The notes under the pieces were generated by a model. That model had not been told where the DNA came from. It saw only the letters and a list, made by a program, of their open reading frames with translations, and ran no database searches. A stretch of 64,000 bases of DNA, taken from positions 4,154,001 to 4,218,000 of the forward strand of contig JAEMBT020000001.1 in assembly GCA_018873245.2 (NCBI GenBank). Reading direction: 5' to 3'. Shown piece by piece: positions 47,406 through 58,435 of the stretch; the first letter of the stretch is position 1; the number at the start of each line of letters is the position of its first letter. The DNA comes from Archegozetes longisetosus. Lineage: Eukaryota > Arthropoda > Arachnida > Sarcoptiformes > Trhypochthoniidae. Made by a program: the position numbers and the translations under genes.

Positions 47406-48230
47406 TGCTGCCACAATACTATAAGGTTCTAAATGCAAAGTATATATTAACGAAAAAATACACTTTGAAGTTCGATGTTGTGATGCACCAACAATGAGTT
47501 GAAGGATAATTTCTTAGAATATGTTACAAAACAATGTATGTGGAGTGCGAATATTCAGCTGTTCATTTGGGTCCTACTCTGTTTCTATCATGGATAACTC
47601 AGAACTGATTTATTATATTTAGAACGTAATTGTACTCAAATTAATTCCAGCACTGAATGCTATCAGATTCTAAATGATCAGAATCGATAAATAATTAAAT
47701 CAAATCAGCTCTTTGTCTAGGAAATTTTAAAAGGAAAGTGAAAAATGAATTCAGAACATTTTAAGAATATTTCGGTATAATTCGATCAAAATATTTCAAG
47801 TCGAAATTCGACTTGACTATTTTTGTGTCACAAACTTTCAGATATTTTATTGAGAAATTATTTGAATCACTGAAAAATTAATTTTTATACAGAAATGATG
47901 CACTTAATAGTAGTTTATTAAAGAATCGAATTTATCGATATAGAAAATTGACTAAGTCAATTTTCGAGAAATGAAATTTTAGCAGAATGATTCTTATCAT
48001 CGGATTTCTATGAGATTTAGTTTTAATAACTCGAAAGATTGTGAAAACGACTGTTTTACAAGCACTTTACTCATCTATCTTGACTAATTTGGCGATTACG
48101 ATCGAACCAGACATAAATTGATAAATTTGAACAAGTGTGAACATTAAGACCATGACAAGTTATGTGAATTCGTTAATAACTGATTTTGTCAAAAAAATGC
48201 ATTTAGAGCCTTATAGTATTCAGGCGACAA
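47406..48230 (-). mobile_element. TA-flanked MITE (CTATAAGG family), copy 1
   Basis: About 825 bp with ends TGCTGCCACAATACTATAAGG and CCTTATAGTATTCAGGCGAC, preceded by TA (a TA lies one base beyond the right end). It is a reverse-complement, diverged match over its length to 52252-53087. Shared inner blocks include GTTCGATGTTGT.ATGCACCAACAA-like sequence and an AATTCGACTTGA palindrome. Non-coding. Confidence 0.78.
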
Positions 48231-48934
48231 CTAGATTTAAAGACTAATATTTCTTACAGTTAGTGAATATTTTTAAGTTCTAAACAAGTCACAAACTCTT
48301 TATCACTAAGGCCTAAATTGAATGAATTCTTCAATTAAATGATAAAATTTTAATTTTTATATATTTTATTGGAGTTGACGATTTAGTTTTTAATTTATAT
48401 CCAGATACGACAGTATAGTACGAGAAAATGCTGGATTTTGAGATACGTCTAAACTGCACTGAATATTGTGAGCCAATGGTTTCAGATAATGAGATATTTT
48501 TTAATATAGGTATTCAAGGCCTCATATAGTATGGTAATATATCAATAACTCAATCTATGGAAAAGATCAGATGCGGCCTTATAATTCGAAAGCAACGAAA
48601 TTTCATTCACGTAAACTCGTCAGTTTGCTTTAGAGGTTGAATAATGTTCTAAATTATTGATTGTTGCGAAATAAACAATAGTGTAAATTATGAATTCGAG
48701 AAATTGGGTTAATTAAAATAATGAAATCAAATAAAACCGAGCTAGATTAACTGTAAAATTTTTAAAGAATTTAGTGCTAAGACTTGAAATTAATATTTTC
48801 AAAATGTAAATGTGTGATCACTCTTTTTTGATGGTCGTGAAGATTTCTTCGAATCTTAAGGTTTGCTAAATTATGAAGAACTCGTATTTACAAATACTTC
48901 GAGGCTTATTATTTGTCTATCAATTCAAATGTTT
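48231..48934. other. spacer
   Basis: AT-rich, nothing recognised. Confidence 0.4.
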
Positions 48935-50120
48935 ATGACTAAAGAGACAGAGACAAAGAGATAATTAACTTTTAACTGACAGCTCAAGAACAGACTTCAA
49001 TTATTGTAAAGAATAATTAATTATCTTCTTAAAAGTTAGTATCAATTCTGAAATCATAAAAGGTTTATAGATCAATAAATCATTCTGATTCTGATAGATG
49101 ATTTATTAAAGAGACCATATAACAAATGTTTGGTTCCATATTTTTAAATTTTATTTGTTTTGTTGATGAGAGCTTGATTTTCATTTTCAAGAAATCATTG
49201 ACTTAATGTGTATTCTCTCTCTAAATTAAAGTGTGGTGATTGATGATTAAAATCTGTGTTCAATGCTAACTCATAAAATTTATGATTTAAGCAAAATTAC
49301 AAATAAATGTTAGATTAATTCATAATTAATAAGAATAAATTTTATTAATAATAGAATTGATTGACTCTTTCTGGTGTTGAATCTAATTTTTCAAATGTTT
49401 ATACATTTAATATCTTATATTCGTAAACCAAGTAGAAAAAGTTTTACCAACAGTATTTCAACAAAATAATCACTACAGACAACCCATACACTAAATTCAT
49501 TGACAATTTAGCTCGTTGTTAATCTCATGAAGTTTTCCAAAAGTTCGCAAACAAATTATGTTTTATTTTTATGAATATTTAAAAACTTTTTCAACTCTCT
49601 TCGAGCTTCAGAAACATTTTAGATTAATGTAGAATCAAGACTTTTTTCTTAAGTTTTCTTAGGCTGGTTCTTGAACTATTTTTCTACATTCGGATCTATA
49701 ACTGGGTGATTTGTTGAGCATCTTTCATAAATAAATTACAAAGCACTACTAGTACTCGAGTTTGCATTTGCATTTATCATGATGATCATTAAAATTGATT
49801 TCGTGGCTAAACTTAAGAAAATTAGGTATATAAGTTATTTGCTAAAAACACACTTTCAGAGAGCTAAGAGAGATGTATCTTCAAAATTTTTTTAAATTAG
49901 AGGAGTAGGACAAAAGTCTTCGGATATAATGGGCAAATTTTCGAGAGACTAAAGTCTTTCAAAACAAAAAATTCCTGATAAATTTCTTAGAATCTTGCAA
50001 AAGTCTTCTAAACCCCTTGAGCTAATAGCCAGAAAATACCAAACTTCCGATCTCGATACTATTTAACTAATAATTGCTTAAATTTGACAGCTTTTGGAGC
50101 CATTTCGAAGAAAAATGTTT
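48935..50120 (-). repeat. inverted duplication, right arm
   Basis: Reverse complement of 41760-41140 (here 48935-49520) and, continuing, of 39510-39010 (here 49590-50120). The 1.6-kb middle of the left arm is missing, including the part that belongs to the SRD5A3-like duplication. So the right arm likely shows the structure before that insertion or rearrangement. Confidence 0.75.
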
Positions 50121-51041
50121 CTAAAATTAAACTGAATAAAATGTTGTCAGAAAAGTAAAGCTGCTAATCACATTTAAGTTCAAAGTCCTTTTTTGAATAG
50201 ACTAGAGAGAACAAGAACCCGCTTTAGAAAATCTGTTTTAGATATGCCTTTACTTAAATATAGTTTTATGTTGAAAAATACTGGTTCCTGTTTGTTAATA
50301 TCGAATAAACCTAATAAAACTAAAACCTAATACTCCTTAAGCTGTAGATATCTGACTTTACGACACGTTTGTAACCATGCAAAACTTCAGGAACTACATA
50401 ATCTTTGCTCCCGACATTTGTTGTATGATATACTGATCATTCATTTATTGTTTATTCACTGAGTCTTCTACATGTTCATGAAAGGTTACTAAACCGTATT
50501 CTGCAATTCTTGCGAATATTTTTCTGATTCTTCTTTTGTCAGAATATTTTTCAGCTTAAATCTCTATGAATTATCGCAGGATTATGTTTATGCAAATAAT
50601 AAAATCTTTCTTGTATTTGAATAAAATTGTTAATTACAATAATAAATCCCAAATTGGACAAAATTCAGACCATTTTAGCTTGAAAATCCTTTTAATAGCT
50701 CTGAACATTTCATTCAAGTTTTATTGCAATATTCCATTTTAATATAGAGATTTCCTTATTTAGATTCATGCTCTAACTATATATTACAATTCTTAACAAT
50801 ATTTTCATTTATTTATTAATTCCATTTCAATATTGAGTGTGCATGCATAGTGAATAGATTCAATTATTATGAGTAAAAGTTTTTTCTCATTGAACTTTTG
50901 TAATACCATTGATTGCGAATAAAATTACACTATAATTGATGGAATATGAGTTTAACTTAGCTAATCATCAAAAAATTTTATAATATAGAGAATATAATAA
51001 TATTTAATTAAGGATTAGTCTTAACGATGGTCGTTTTCTCG
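50121..51041. other. spacer 3' of IR gene 3
   Basis: AT-rich, nothing recognised. Confidence 0.45.
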
Positions 51042-54000
51042 TTATATTCTAGAACTGAGTCGAATTTTGGTTTCTTTGCCTCTGGCTGTGAAGATCTTTC
51101 GTGTGGACTTTTGTTTCAATTTGAGGATGGTTTCTATGATACAAATCTCATAAATGAAAACATTTATAGACAAAAATATTCCAATGAAAAAAGGCCCTAA
51201 AGCTGGATTGACTTTAACCACATAATTGTCTAATTTATTTTCCAACTTAGGTAACGGTCTGTCTTTATCTTCGAAAAAACTGGATGCATACTTTGATACT
51301 TCAACATTACATTTGTCATAAAGACCTGTTTCTCTGATATCATATAATCTTGATTTGAATTGAGAAAATAAATTAATTTGATATCCTTAATTCTCTTAAA
51401 TTCTCACATTTGATTATATGTTTGAGCAATATTTTTGTCCAGTTTTCTATTATATACAGAACCAGCTAGGTGATCAAAATATTTTGTGTTTGCAATATGA
51501 GTGATTTTGATATTCTCTGGTGACTTTCTGGCTTCTATTAATTCGGCATAACCGGGCGATCCAATAAAAACATGAGTTCTTTTATAAGCTATTTTTTCAA
51601 GGATGTTATCTAATTCTTCCAAAACTTTCACGGAACTTTTGACTAAATCCTCATCAGTATTCCTCAAAGCCTTTTCTAAAATAATTTTTTCAACATCTGT
51701 ACCAGATCTCTAATAAAATATCAATTCATTACGAGACTTATATCTTAAAAATCTGTTTAGAACAATCTTAAAACAAATTAATATTAAATTCACAAAACAT
51801 AATATTCATGGATTTAAACCTTTATTTGACTGATATGTACTTCGTATAAATTAACTAAAGGTATTAAATCGTTTCTCAACATTAGATCTTCTAATGAATC
51901 GATAACAGTATTCGATGACGTGATTGTAGTCGAAAGTATTGAAGTTGAAAATGCATTAATCATTACAAAACCCATAAGAAGATAAATCCCATATATTAGG
52001 AGATATTTCTTTGATTTAAAATTATAGTTTTTCGATTGAACTGCAAATTAATTTAGCTATTTTAGATATTGAGCATTCTAAAGCTTAATAGTCCGTAATA
52101 GCAACTAAAATTGAAATCTTGTAGTGGCATGATTTGCATCAGACTATAAACGTAAAAAACTATTAAATTCACTTCGTATTCAATACAATAATAGCAAATC
52201 ATAAATAAAATTCGGCAACAAACTAAAGAGTATAATAGGTGGATTGACATATCGTCGCCTGACTACTATAAGGTTGTAAATCAATTTTTTGGCAAAATGA
52301 GTTATTAACGAATTGATATACCTTGTCATGGCCTTCATACTGGTATTCATTCAAATTTATAAATTGATGTCTGGTTCAGTCGTAATCGCCGAATTAGTCG
52401 AATTAGATGAGTAAAATGTTTGTAAAGCAGCCGTTTTCACAATCTTTCGGGTTATTAAAATTAAATCTTATAGAAGTCCGATGAAGAAAGTTATATTCTG
52501 CTGATATTTCGTTTTTTCAAAATTGATTTAGTCACTTCGATTTATTCTATATCAATAAATTCGATTCTTTAATAAACCGCTGTTAAATGCGTCATTTTTT
52601 TTAATAAAATTCACTCTTCAGTCATCCAAATACTTTCTTAATAAAATGTCTGAAAATTTGAGACATAAAAATAGTCAAGTCGAATTTCGACTTGAAAAAA
52701 ATTTTGACCGAATTATGTCGAAAAATTCTTAAAATGTTCGAAATTGATTTCTTACTTTCCCTTTAAAATTTCTTAAATAAAAATTTCGTGAAATTTAGTT
52801 ATTTATCGATTTTCGATCATTTAGAACCTAATAGCATTTAATTTTGGATTTGATTTCAGTGCAATAGGGTTCTAAATGCAAAAATCAGTTCTGAATTATT
52901 GACGATAGTAACAGAGTAGGATCCAAATGAAGAGTGGAATATTCGTACCTTGCATACATTGTTTGGTAACATATTTTAGAAAATTATTCTTCAACTCATT
53001 GTTGGTGTATAACAACATCGAACTTGAAGTTGATTTTCTCGCTTATATACTTGTTGCACTTAGAACCTTATAGTATTAAGGCGACGATATAAACCAATTT
53101 TCTTGTTGTTATGACGGATTATTAAGTTTCAAAGTGTATATATAAACTAAATCATTACATCGTAAAAATGTTGATTCAAAAAGAAACTGAAATTGTTGAA
53201 AATATATATCAACGAATTTAGTGAATTTATTTATTTCCCAAACTTCTATCGACAATACGATTGGTGTAATGATTATTGAAAGTAATAATAAAGCCCAAAA
53301 CTGTAATCAACAAAATTTACCTTTAATTTCATTCACGTGAATATTACAAATTATATTTGTTTACTCACATAACGATCAAATATCCTGATGGAACTAAATA
53401 AAGAATCTGATTCTTGTGATGGATAAATACCGCCTAATATTGTCATAATAGGTAGTACAGAAACTTGAGATGAGATTTCGACAAATGAACCAATCATTTC
53501 AGTTATGGGAACATAAGACAAATATATATCTGCTTCCTATTAATTATAAAATGATAGGTTTCTTTATCGATAGATTTTAAAAGTTAGGTTTATTTACATT
53601 GTAATACAAAGAAGCGAATTGAGGTTCTGCTTTTTCGTCATATCCTTTAATTTCTAATGAGACATTTGAATCCACTAATATTGGAATTACACTTTGAAAA
53701 AAAATGATTTTACTGTATTGTATTATAAGTTATGAATTAAGTTGTTTAAAAATCAAGCTGTTCACTTGTTAAGTTGTGACTTGTTAGAATTAATCCTATT
53801 GTGTTCTCACATTAAGACATTTCCTTAATAATATGGAAACGTTTTAATATGTGATTTACCGTGAAAATTTTTCCAAAAACTATTATTCTTCTTCTTTATT
53901 TTAAAGTTATTTTTCTATAAAATTCAATATATTAACTCATATTCATCTAAAATTTGAACAACACTGATAACTTTTTCACTTTTAAATTTTTAATGAAATT

Positions 54001-54609
54001 ATCAAGTAAAATAATTATTAGATCTTAACGATAGAAATATTTGACTATCTGACCATAATTGAAATATCAAGTAAATCATAATAATACTTACGAAAAATGA
54101 GTTCTTTTCGCTAACTCCCTGATCACAAATAGGAATGGAGAGCATATATGAATGTAGAATGCGTTCTTTTTCTTGAAAAGTAATTATATCATATTAAAAT
54201 AAATGCATATTTGATTCAATAAATATACCATTCCTCATCGAGTTACAAATCAAATCTTAAAATTTGCACGGTTTTATCAACTTTTATTGTTTAGCTTTAA
54301 CTAAATAGAAAAAACTCTACCCCTTCGTTGTAAGTGAAAGTAATGTTTCCTTTCGACTCAAATTCAAAGTCAAAAGCCAACGGCATTCCATCTTCAATTC
54401 CAGCTCCATTCGTACATTCTAAATTAGCAAATTTTGGAATATCGATCATTTTGATAAAATATTGTTTTGTTTTGTATCTTGAATACTCGGTTACTCGATA
54501 AAAATGACAAATTTCGAGTTTCACCGTTAAATAGTCTGACGATTATAAAATCAATTGTTTCTCTGCCTATTCGTTCGATTAAATGATTGGTAGAATTATT
54601 ATTTTCCAT
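51042..54609 (-). CDS. divergent ionotropic receptor (IR) 3, eight exons
   Basis: Exons on minus: 54609(?)-54321, 54171-54092, 53691-53598, 53536-53369, 53300-53159, 52040-51820, 51709-51408, 51348-51042. Every junction from exon 2 on is GT-AG and falls at the same codon phase as in IR 2. Exons 2-8 total 1314 bp in both genes, although individual exon lengths differ. S1 contains CSPFLFVIRELAKRTHF; exon 4 has PIMTILGGIYPS (IR 2: PMINILGAKYPS); TM1 FWALLLLSIIITPIV in exon 5; TM2 FVMINAFSTSILSTT in exon 6; S2 TVIDSLEDLMLRNDLIP; TM3 LGPFFIGIFLSINVFIYE in exon 8. The N-terminus is unresolved: ATG 54609 opens one frame, but the block conserved with IR 2 (IPKFANLEC ... KGNITFT) lies in another, so a 1-bp indel or an unseen intron exists near 54500. 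Intron 5 holds an 836-bp MITE. Confidence 0.88.
52252..53087 (+). mobile_element. TA-flanked MITE (CTATAAGG family), copy 2, inside intron 5 of IR 3
   Basis: 836 bp with ends TCGTCGCCTGACTACTATAA and its near-perfect complement ending GGCGACGA, flanked by TA. The homologous intron of IR 2 (36390-36641) is only 252 bp and lacks it. The insertion therefore followed the IR duplication, or was lost from the sister. No coding sequence. Confidence 0.85.
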
Positions 54610-54722
54610 GTAAAAAATAAGTTATGAATCGATTTAACATTAAGAATACTAGAGATCTTAATTGCATACTTGAGTTTCACTATTGTGGAAAAATGTTCGA
54701 TAGTCCTTTTTACTGTGTCAAT

Positions 54723-54924
54723 TTTACCGTGCGTACTTTGTCGCGCGAATTTTTATTAAATTTCCTGTTAAACTCGTTTAGTTATTTTACCATCAATTTG
54801 TTTCATATTATTTATTGTTTACGTTAGGTTGAGTTTGTTTAAATTGGGTTAAGTTAGTTTAGTTAATATTTGCGTGGTAGAGGGTTGAATTGTAAAGTTC
54901 GCGCAACTATTTGTGCACGGTAAA
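54723..54924. repeat. small inverted-repeat element (TTTACCGTGC ends)
   Basis: Ends TTTACCGTGCGTACTTTG..GCGCGAA and its imperfect complement TTCGCGCAAC..GTGCACGGTAAA, spacing about 200 bp. The interior contains TTAGGTT/GGGTTAAG-like units. Probably a MITE. Target duplication not determined. Confidence 0.5.
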
Positions 54925-55566
54925 GGATTGCCACCCTAAATATTCTTATTTTAGTCATGAAGTTTTATTTTGCATTTGACGTTATTTAAAATCAGAGATA
55001 TCTAGTAAGTGCTGAAAGAAGTTCATATATTCAAAATCAAACAGTTTTAACGTGTCGAACCAACAATGGCTTCTCATGGGTTCATTTTATATTTCAAAAC
55101 ACTCATTAATTGAAATGTTCAGCAAAATTCGATCTCTATTCCCGAAAACTTTTTCACTTGTGTTATGTGATTTAGATAGTTTCCACTATTAATGGCTTTG
55201 TTTTTGATCGTTTGCGAAATTTAATTAGATATTGATTGGAATCTCGCTAATAAAGCTTTTTTTATCAATCGTTAATTATTACAAAAGAACATACATTAAA
55301 GATAGATATAAAAATGTTTATGAAAACAATCAGTTTTATATAGCCTCGGAAGAAATTATGATAAGAATTTGATTGAATGCAAATAGAGAATGCTAGTTAT
55401 GTTTTACAATTCATGTTTAAGATATCTTTCTTATTAAAAATTTTAATTTGATAGGCTTAAAAATTAAAACGACTAAAAATGAACACTAATTTTTAAAAAA
55501 CAGTAGCGAAGCCAGAGAATTTAGAGTGGGGATAGCAGGTATTACGTCACAGGACCGAAAAGATAA
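54925..55566. other. spacer upstream of the Harbinger element
   Basis: AT-rich; nothing recognised. Confidence 0.45.
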
Positions 55567-55794
55567 TGGGTGGTATGCAATAGTTCTAATTACCTCTAAC
55601 TTCTAGTTATAAACCTCCGTTACAGAAACTACAACTTTGCAATACTTAATGTTAAGTTTAACCAGAAGTTAAGATCTTTGGTTTAACGACAACTTTTTAA
55701 CGGAAACAAATACTTCCGTTTAGTTGTCGTCAAGTGTAGTAAATATATAAAATATTCGTTATTTTTATTTGAATCGAGTAATTGATACCAACAA

Positions 55795-56989
55795 ATGAAT
55801 TTAGATACATTTGATAGCGATTTTGAATTATTCTTCGAGTCTTAATAATATATTAGAAGGCAAACAAAAAATCCATTTGACTTTTACGATGAATACGCAT
55901 TTCGTAAAAGATATCGTATGTCTAAGAGTTTAGTTCATAAATTGAATAATTTAATTGGCCACAAATTAGAATGTCCCACAAAACCGAATAATCCAACAGC
56001 TCCTCTAATCCAAATATTAATTGCGTTACGCTTTTACGCAACAGCAATTTTTCAGGTATTAGTCTTTCATTTAAGTGATCTTTTAGTTACAGTAGAGCAC
56101 GTATATTATAGCTCGTCGATGGAGATCTATTTTTGATGAATCAGTCAACAATAAGCCGCATTGTCGAACGTGTCACGAAAGCTATTGCAAGTCTTAATCT
56201 TGAACTAATAAAGTTTCCAGCACAAGATGAATTAATTAATGTAAAAGTTTAATTTTTAATGACATAAATCAAATAATAACTTCATTTCAGGTCCAAAAAG
56301 AATTTTCAAAGATAGCTAATTTTCCTGAAGTTATAGGCACTATTGACTGCACCCACATTGAATGTTTGGCTCCAGGAGTTGAAAATCAAGAAATATTCAG
56401 AAATAGAAAAAATCGGATATCGATCAATGTGCAGGCAATTTGTAATTGTAGTATGATTTTCACAAATATCGTTGCTCGATGGCCTGGAAGTGTGCACGAC
56501 AGTCGTATTTTTCAAAACAGTGAAATTTGCTCATATTTAGAAAATAATCAAATTCACGGTTGGCTTTTGGGAGATGCAGGTTATCCTTGTAGACGATACC
56601 TATTAACACCTTTGAGCAACCCTATCTCTAATCCTCAACAAAAATATAATAAATCTCATATTAAGACTCGAACGATTATCGAAAGAACATTCGGAGCCTA
56701 GAAAAGGAGATTTCCCTGTTTGAAAAATAATTTAAGATTAAAACTTGAAACTACATTACATGTTGTAGTCGCCTGTGCAGTATTATGGAACTTTATTAGA
56801 ATCGATAATGATAGTGACATTGATGAAGATATTGAAATAGAAAACGATTTGCAAGAAATTGAAATTTCAAATCTAGTATCAGAAAGTAGAGCGGGATTCG
56901 ATCAGAGAAATGTCTTAATTAATCAATTTTTTTTCTTAAATTCTAGTTTAGTCTTTCAATTTGCTTTTCAATTAATAGAATTTCTTTAG
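55795..56989 (+). pseudogene. Harbinger (HARBI1-like) transposase, three exons, nonsense-mutated
   Basis: Exon 1 runs to 56055, exon 2 is 56112-56240, exon 3 is 56291-56989 (introns of 56 and 50 bp, GT-AG, in phase). Exon 1 has NPFDFYDEYAFRKRYRMS and RFYATAIFQ; exon 2 has VDGDLFLMNQSTISRIV. Exon 3 has the DDE core: Asp in GTIDCTHIE, Asp in WPGSVHDSRIF, LLGDAGYPCRRYLLTP, and Glu in TIIERTFG. Lesions: TAA TAA about 16 codons after ATG 55795, and TAG at 56699-56701 exactly where the family has Trp (FGxWKRRFPCL); the frame continues beyond it to 56989. It cuts and joins the element's own ends in the family; this copy probably cannot. Confidence 0.9.
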
Positions 56990-56994
56990 ACAAT

Positions 56995-57707
56995 CTTTTG
57001 TCATAATTGCAATTTCAATTTGATGTTTCAATAAATCTTTCTCCAATAGAAATTTCTCCATTGCTACCTCATGTTCTTTTTCGCGTAACTGTGAAACAAA
57101 ATCCATTCATGATCGCTTTTCAGTCGATGTAATCACTTCTGATGTCCTTCTTTTGCTCAGTGCTGAAGGCAAAACACTAATTTTTTCAGTCTACAGTTTT
57201 TGAAGTACTTGCATCAATAATCACATCTGAATTCTCTATTACTTGAGTTATATTTTGATCATTTAAATCATCAATATTTGTAACAATTTGATTGTCACAC
57301 TGATAATCGGCATCAGAATCAAACGGATTGCTTAATGGTTTTAGTTCGTCAATTATTATCGACGCTAGTCTTATATCGAATTCATTTACTACTTTTACTG
57401 GTGGTCCCCCACCTGTTTTCATTGAATCAATTTTTGCCGAACTATCGGCCTGTTTTGCTTTTCGTTTTAAACTACCCCACTTATCTCTAATTTGAAGTGG
57501 CGTTTTTGCAGAACCATACCCTTTTGAGTTTAAATTTTCGGCAATACTATCGTAAATTTGATTTTTACTTTTCGTTGTTTTTGCATCGTTTACGTGACTA
57601 TTAATTATCTCCTTATATTTATCGCATTCCTCTATGAGGAAAGATGTTTCCATCTCTGTCCACACCACATGTGAAGGTTTTTCTTCTTTATTTCGTGATC
57701 GCCCCAT
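56995..57707 (-). pseudogene. Harbinger Myb/SANT-like DNA-binding protein
   Basis: ATG 57707 opens 173 codons to TGA at 57186: WTEMETSFLIEECDKYKEI begins a Myb/SANT-like (MADF-type) trihelix domain with IRDKWGSLKRKAKQ at its end. A GGGPP motif typical of Harbinger partners and an acidic stretch follow. The TGA comes from a one-base shift: the next frame continues as EKISVLPSALSKRRTSE, then one further TGA, then a coiled-coil-like tail (LREKEHEVAMEKFLLEKD) to about 56995. The family protein brings the transposase to the element ends and into the nucleus. The DNA-binding half remains intact and could still be made. Confidence 0.85.
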
Positions 57708-57991
57708 ATTTTAATTTAATACCAAATAATGTTTTCAATAATAACTTTAGAACACTAATTAACACTTATATTTAAATAAAAAAGCTTTTAATAAACTTTT
57801 AGTGAATTTTTAGAGAGTGCGCAGTAAATTAAACGTCGACGTTTCTTAACCGAAATAAAACTTTGAGAATTGCAAATGGAAGCTCCTGTTAAGAAACGTT
57901 GACATTAACCACTGGTTAGGAAACGTCGACGTTTCACGATAACTTCAAGTTTCATAACCAAGACTATTGCATACCGCCCAAAATATTTTAA

Positions 57992-58435
57992 CACCGGCTG
58001 TCGAAGTATTTGAACGTACGTTTGAATACTCTGATCGGTGGTTTGATTCAGAGAAAACACGAATTTTCAAGAGTTCTTCATATCTCAGTCTCAAGAATGA
58101 GCTTAAAATCGATGAGATACAAAATCTTGGAATTTATTAAAGTATCTATAGATGAGGGCCAGCTATTCGATGAGATATCACTTTTCAATTTGGCTTTTGC
58201 TTCGATTAGTGAAGATAAGGCTCTGAATAATAATAAGCTTTGGATCAAACTCTTGAAAATCAATTCTTTGCAAAACCTAACAAAAATTGTTGAATCAGTT
58301 CCTTGTGTTTCGATAGCTAATGATTTCTTCGAGAGATTATCCGTTGATGGCAAATTAATAACTGACTCATTTTATGTGTGTTCCAAAGTAAAACGTTTTG
58401 AATTCGAAAATTCATTATTATTTAATCTTAATTGA
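57992..58435 (+). other. unidentified open frame, possible 3' exon cut by the Harbinger insertion
   Basis: Open from just after the Harbinger right end (TAA at 57989) to TGA/TAA at 58435, about 147 codons, with no good ATG near its start. Composition is protein-like (Leu, Ser, Glu, Lys balanced; FNLAFASISEDKALNNN). The last 30 codons occur in decayed form in the left duplication (near 40275). It could be the last exon of a gene whose 5' part was displaced. No family recognised. Confidence 0.35.

Larger units (their letters stand above)
55567..57980. mobile_element. PIF/Harbinger element with both genes
   Basis: About 2.4 kb bounded by inverted repeats TGGGTGGTATGCAATAGT and ACTATTGCATACCGCCCA. 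The 3-bp flanks are TAA and AAA; Harbinger elements favour TWA, so the right flank has probably changed. It carries the usual two genes facing each other: a DDE transposase on plus and a Myb/SANT-like DNA-binding protein on minus. Subterminal AACGTCGACGTTTC-like repeats (57829-57930) are plausible binding sites. Each gene has only a few lesions, so activity was recent. Confidence 0.9.

Noticed and set aside
54424-54524. A 47-bp or 31-bp intron joining the two frames of IR 3 exon 1
   Set aside because: Candidate splice sites either break the codon phase or give introns far shorter than any other in the window; a one-base indel is more likely.
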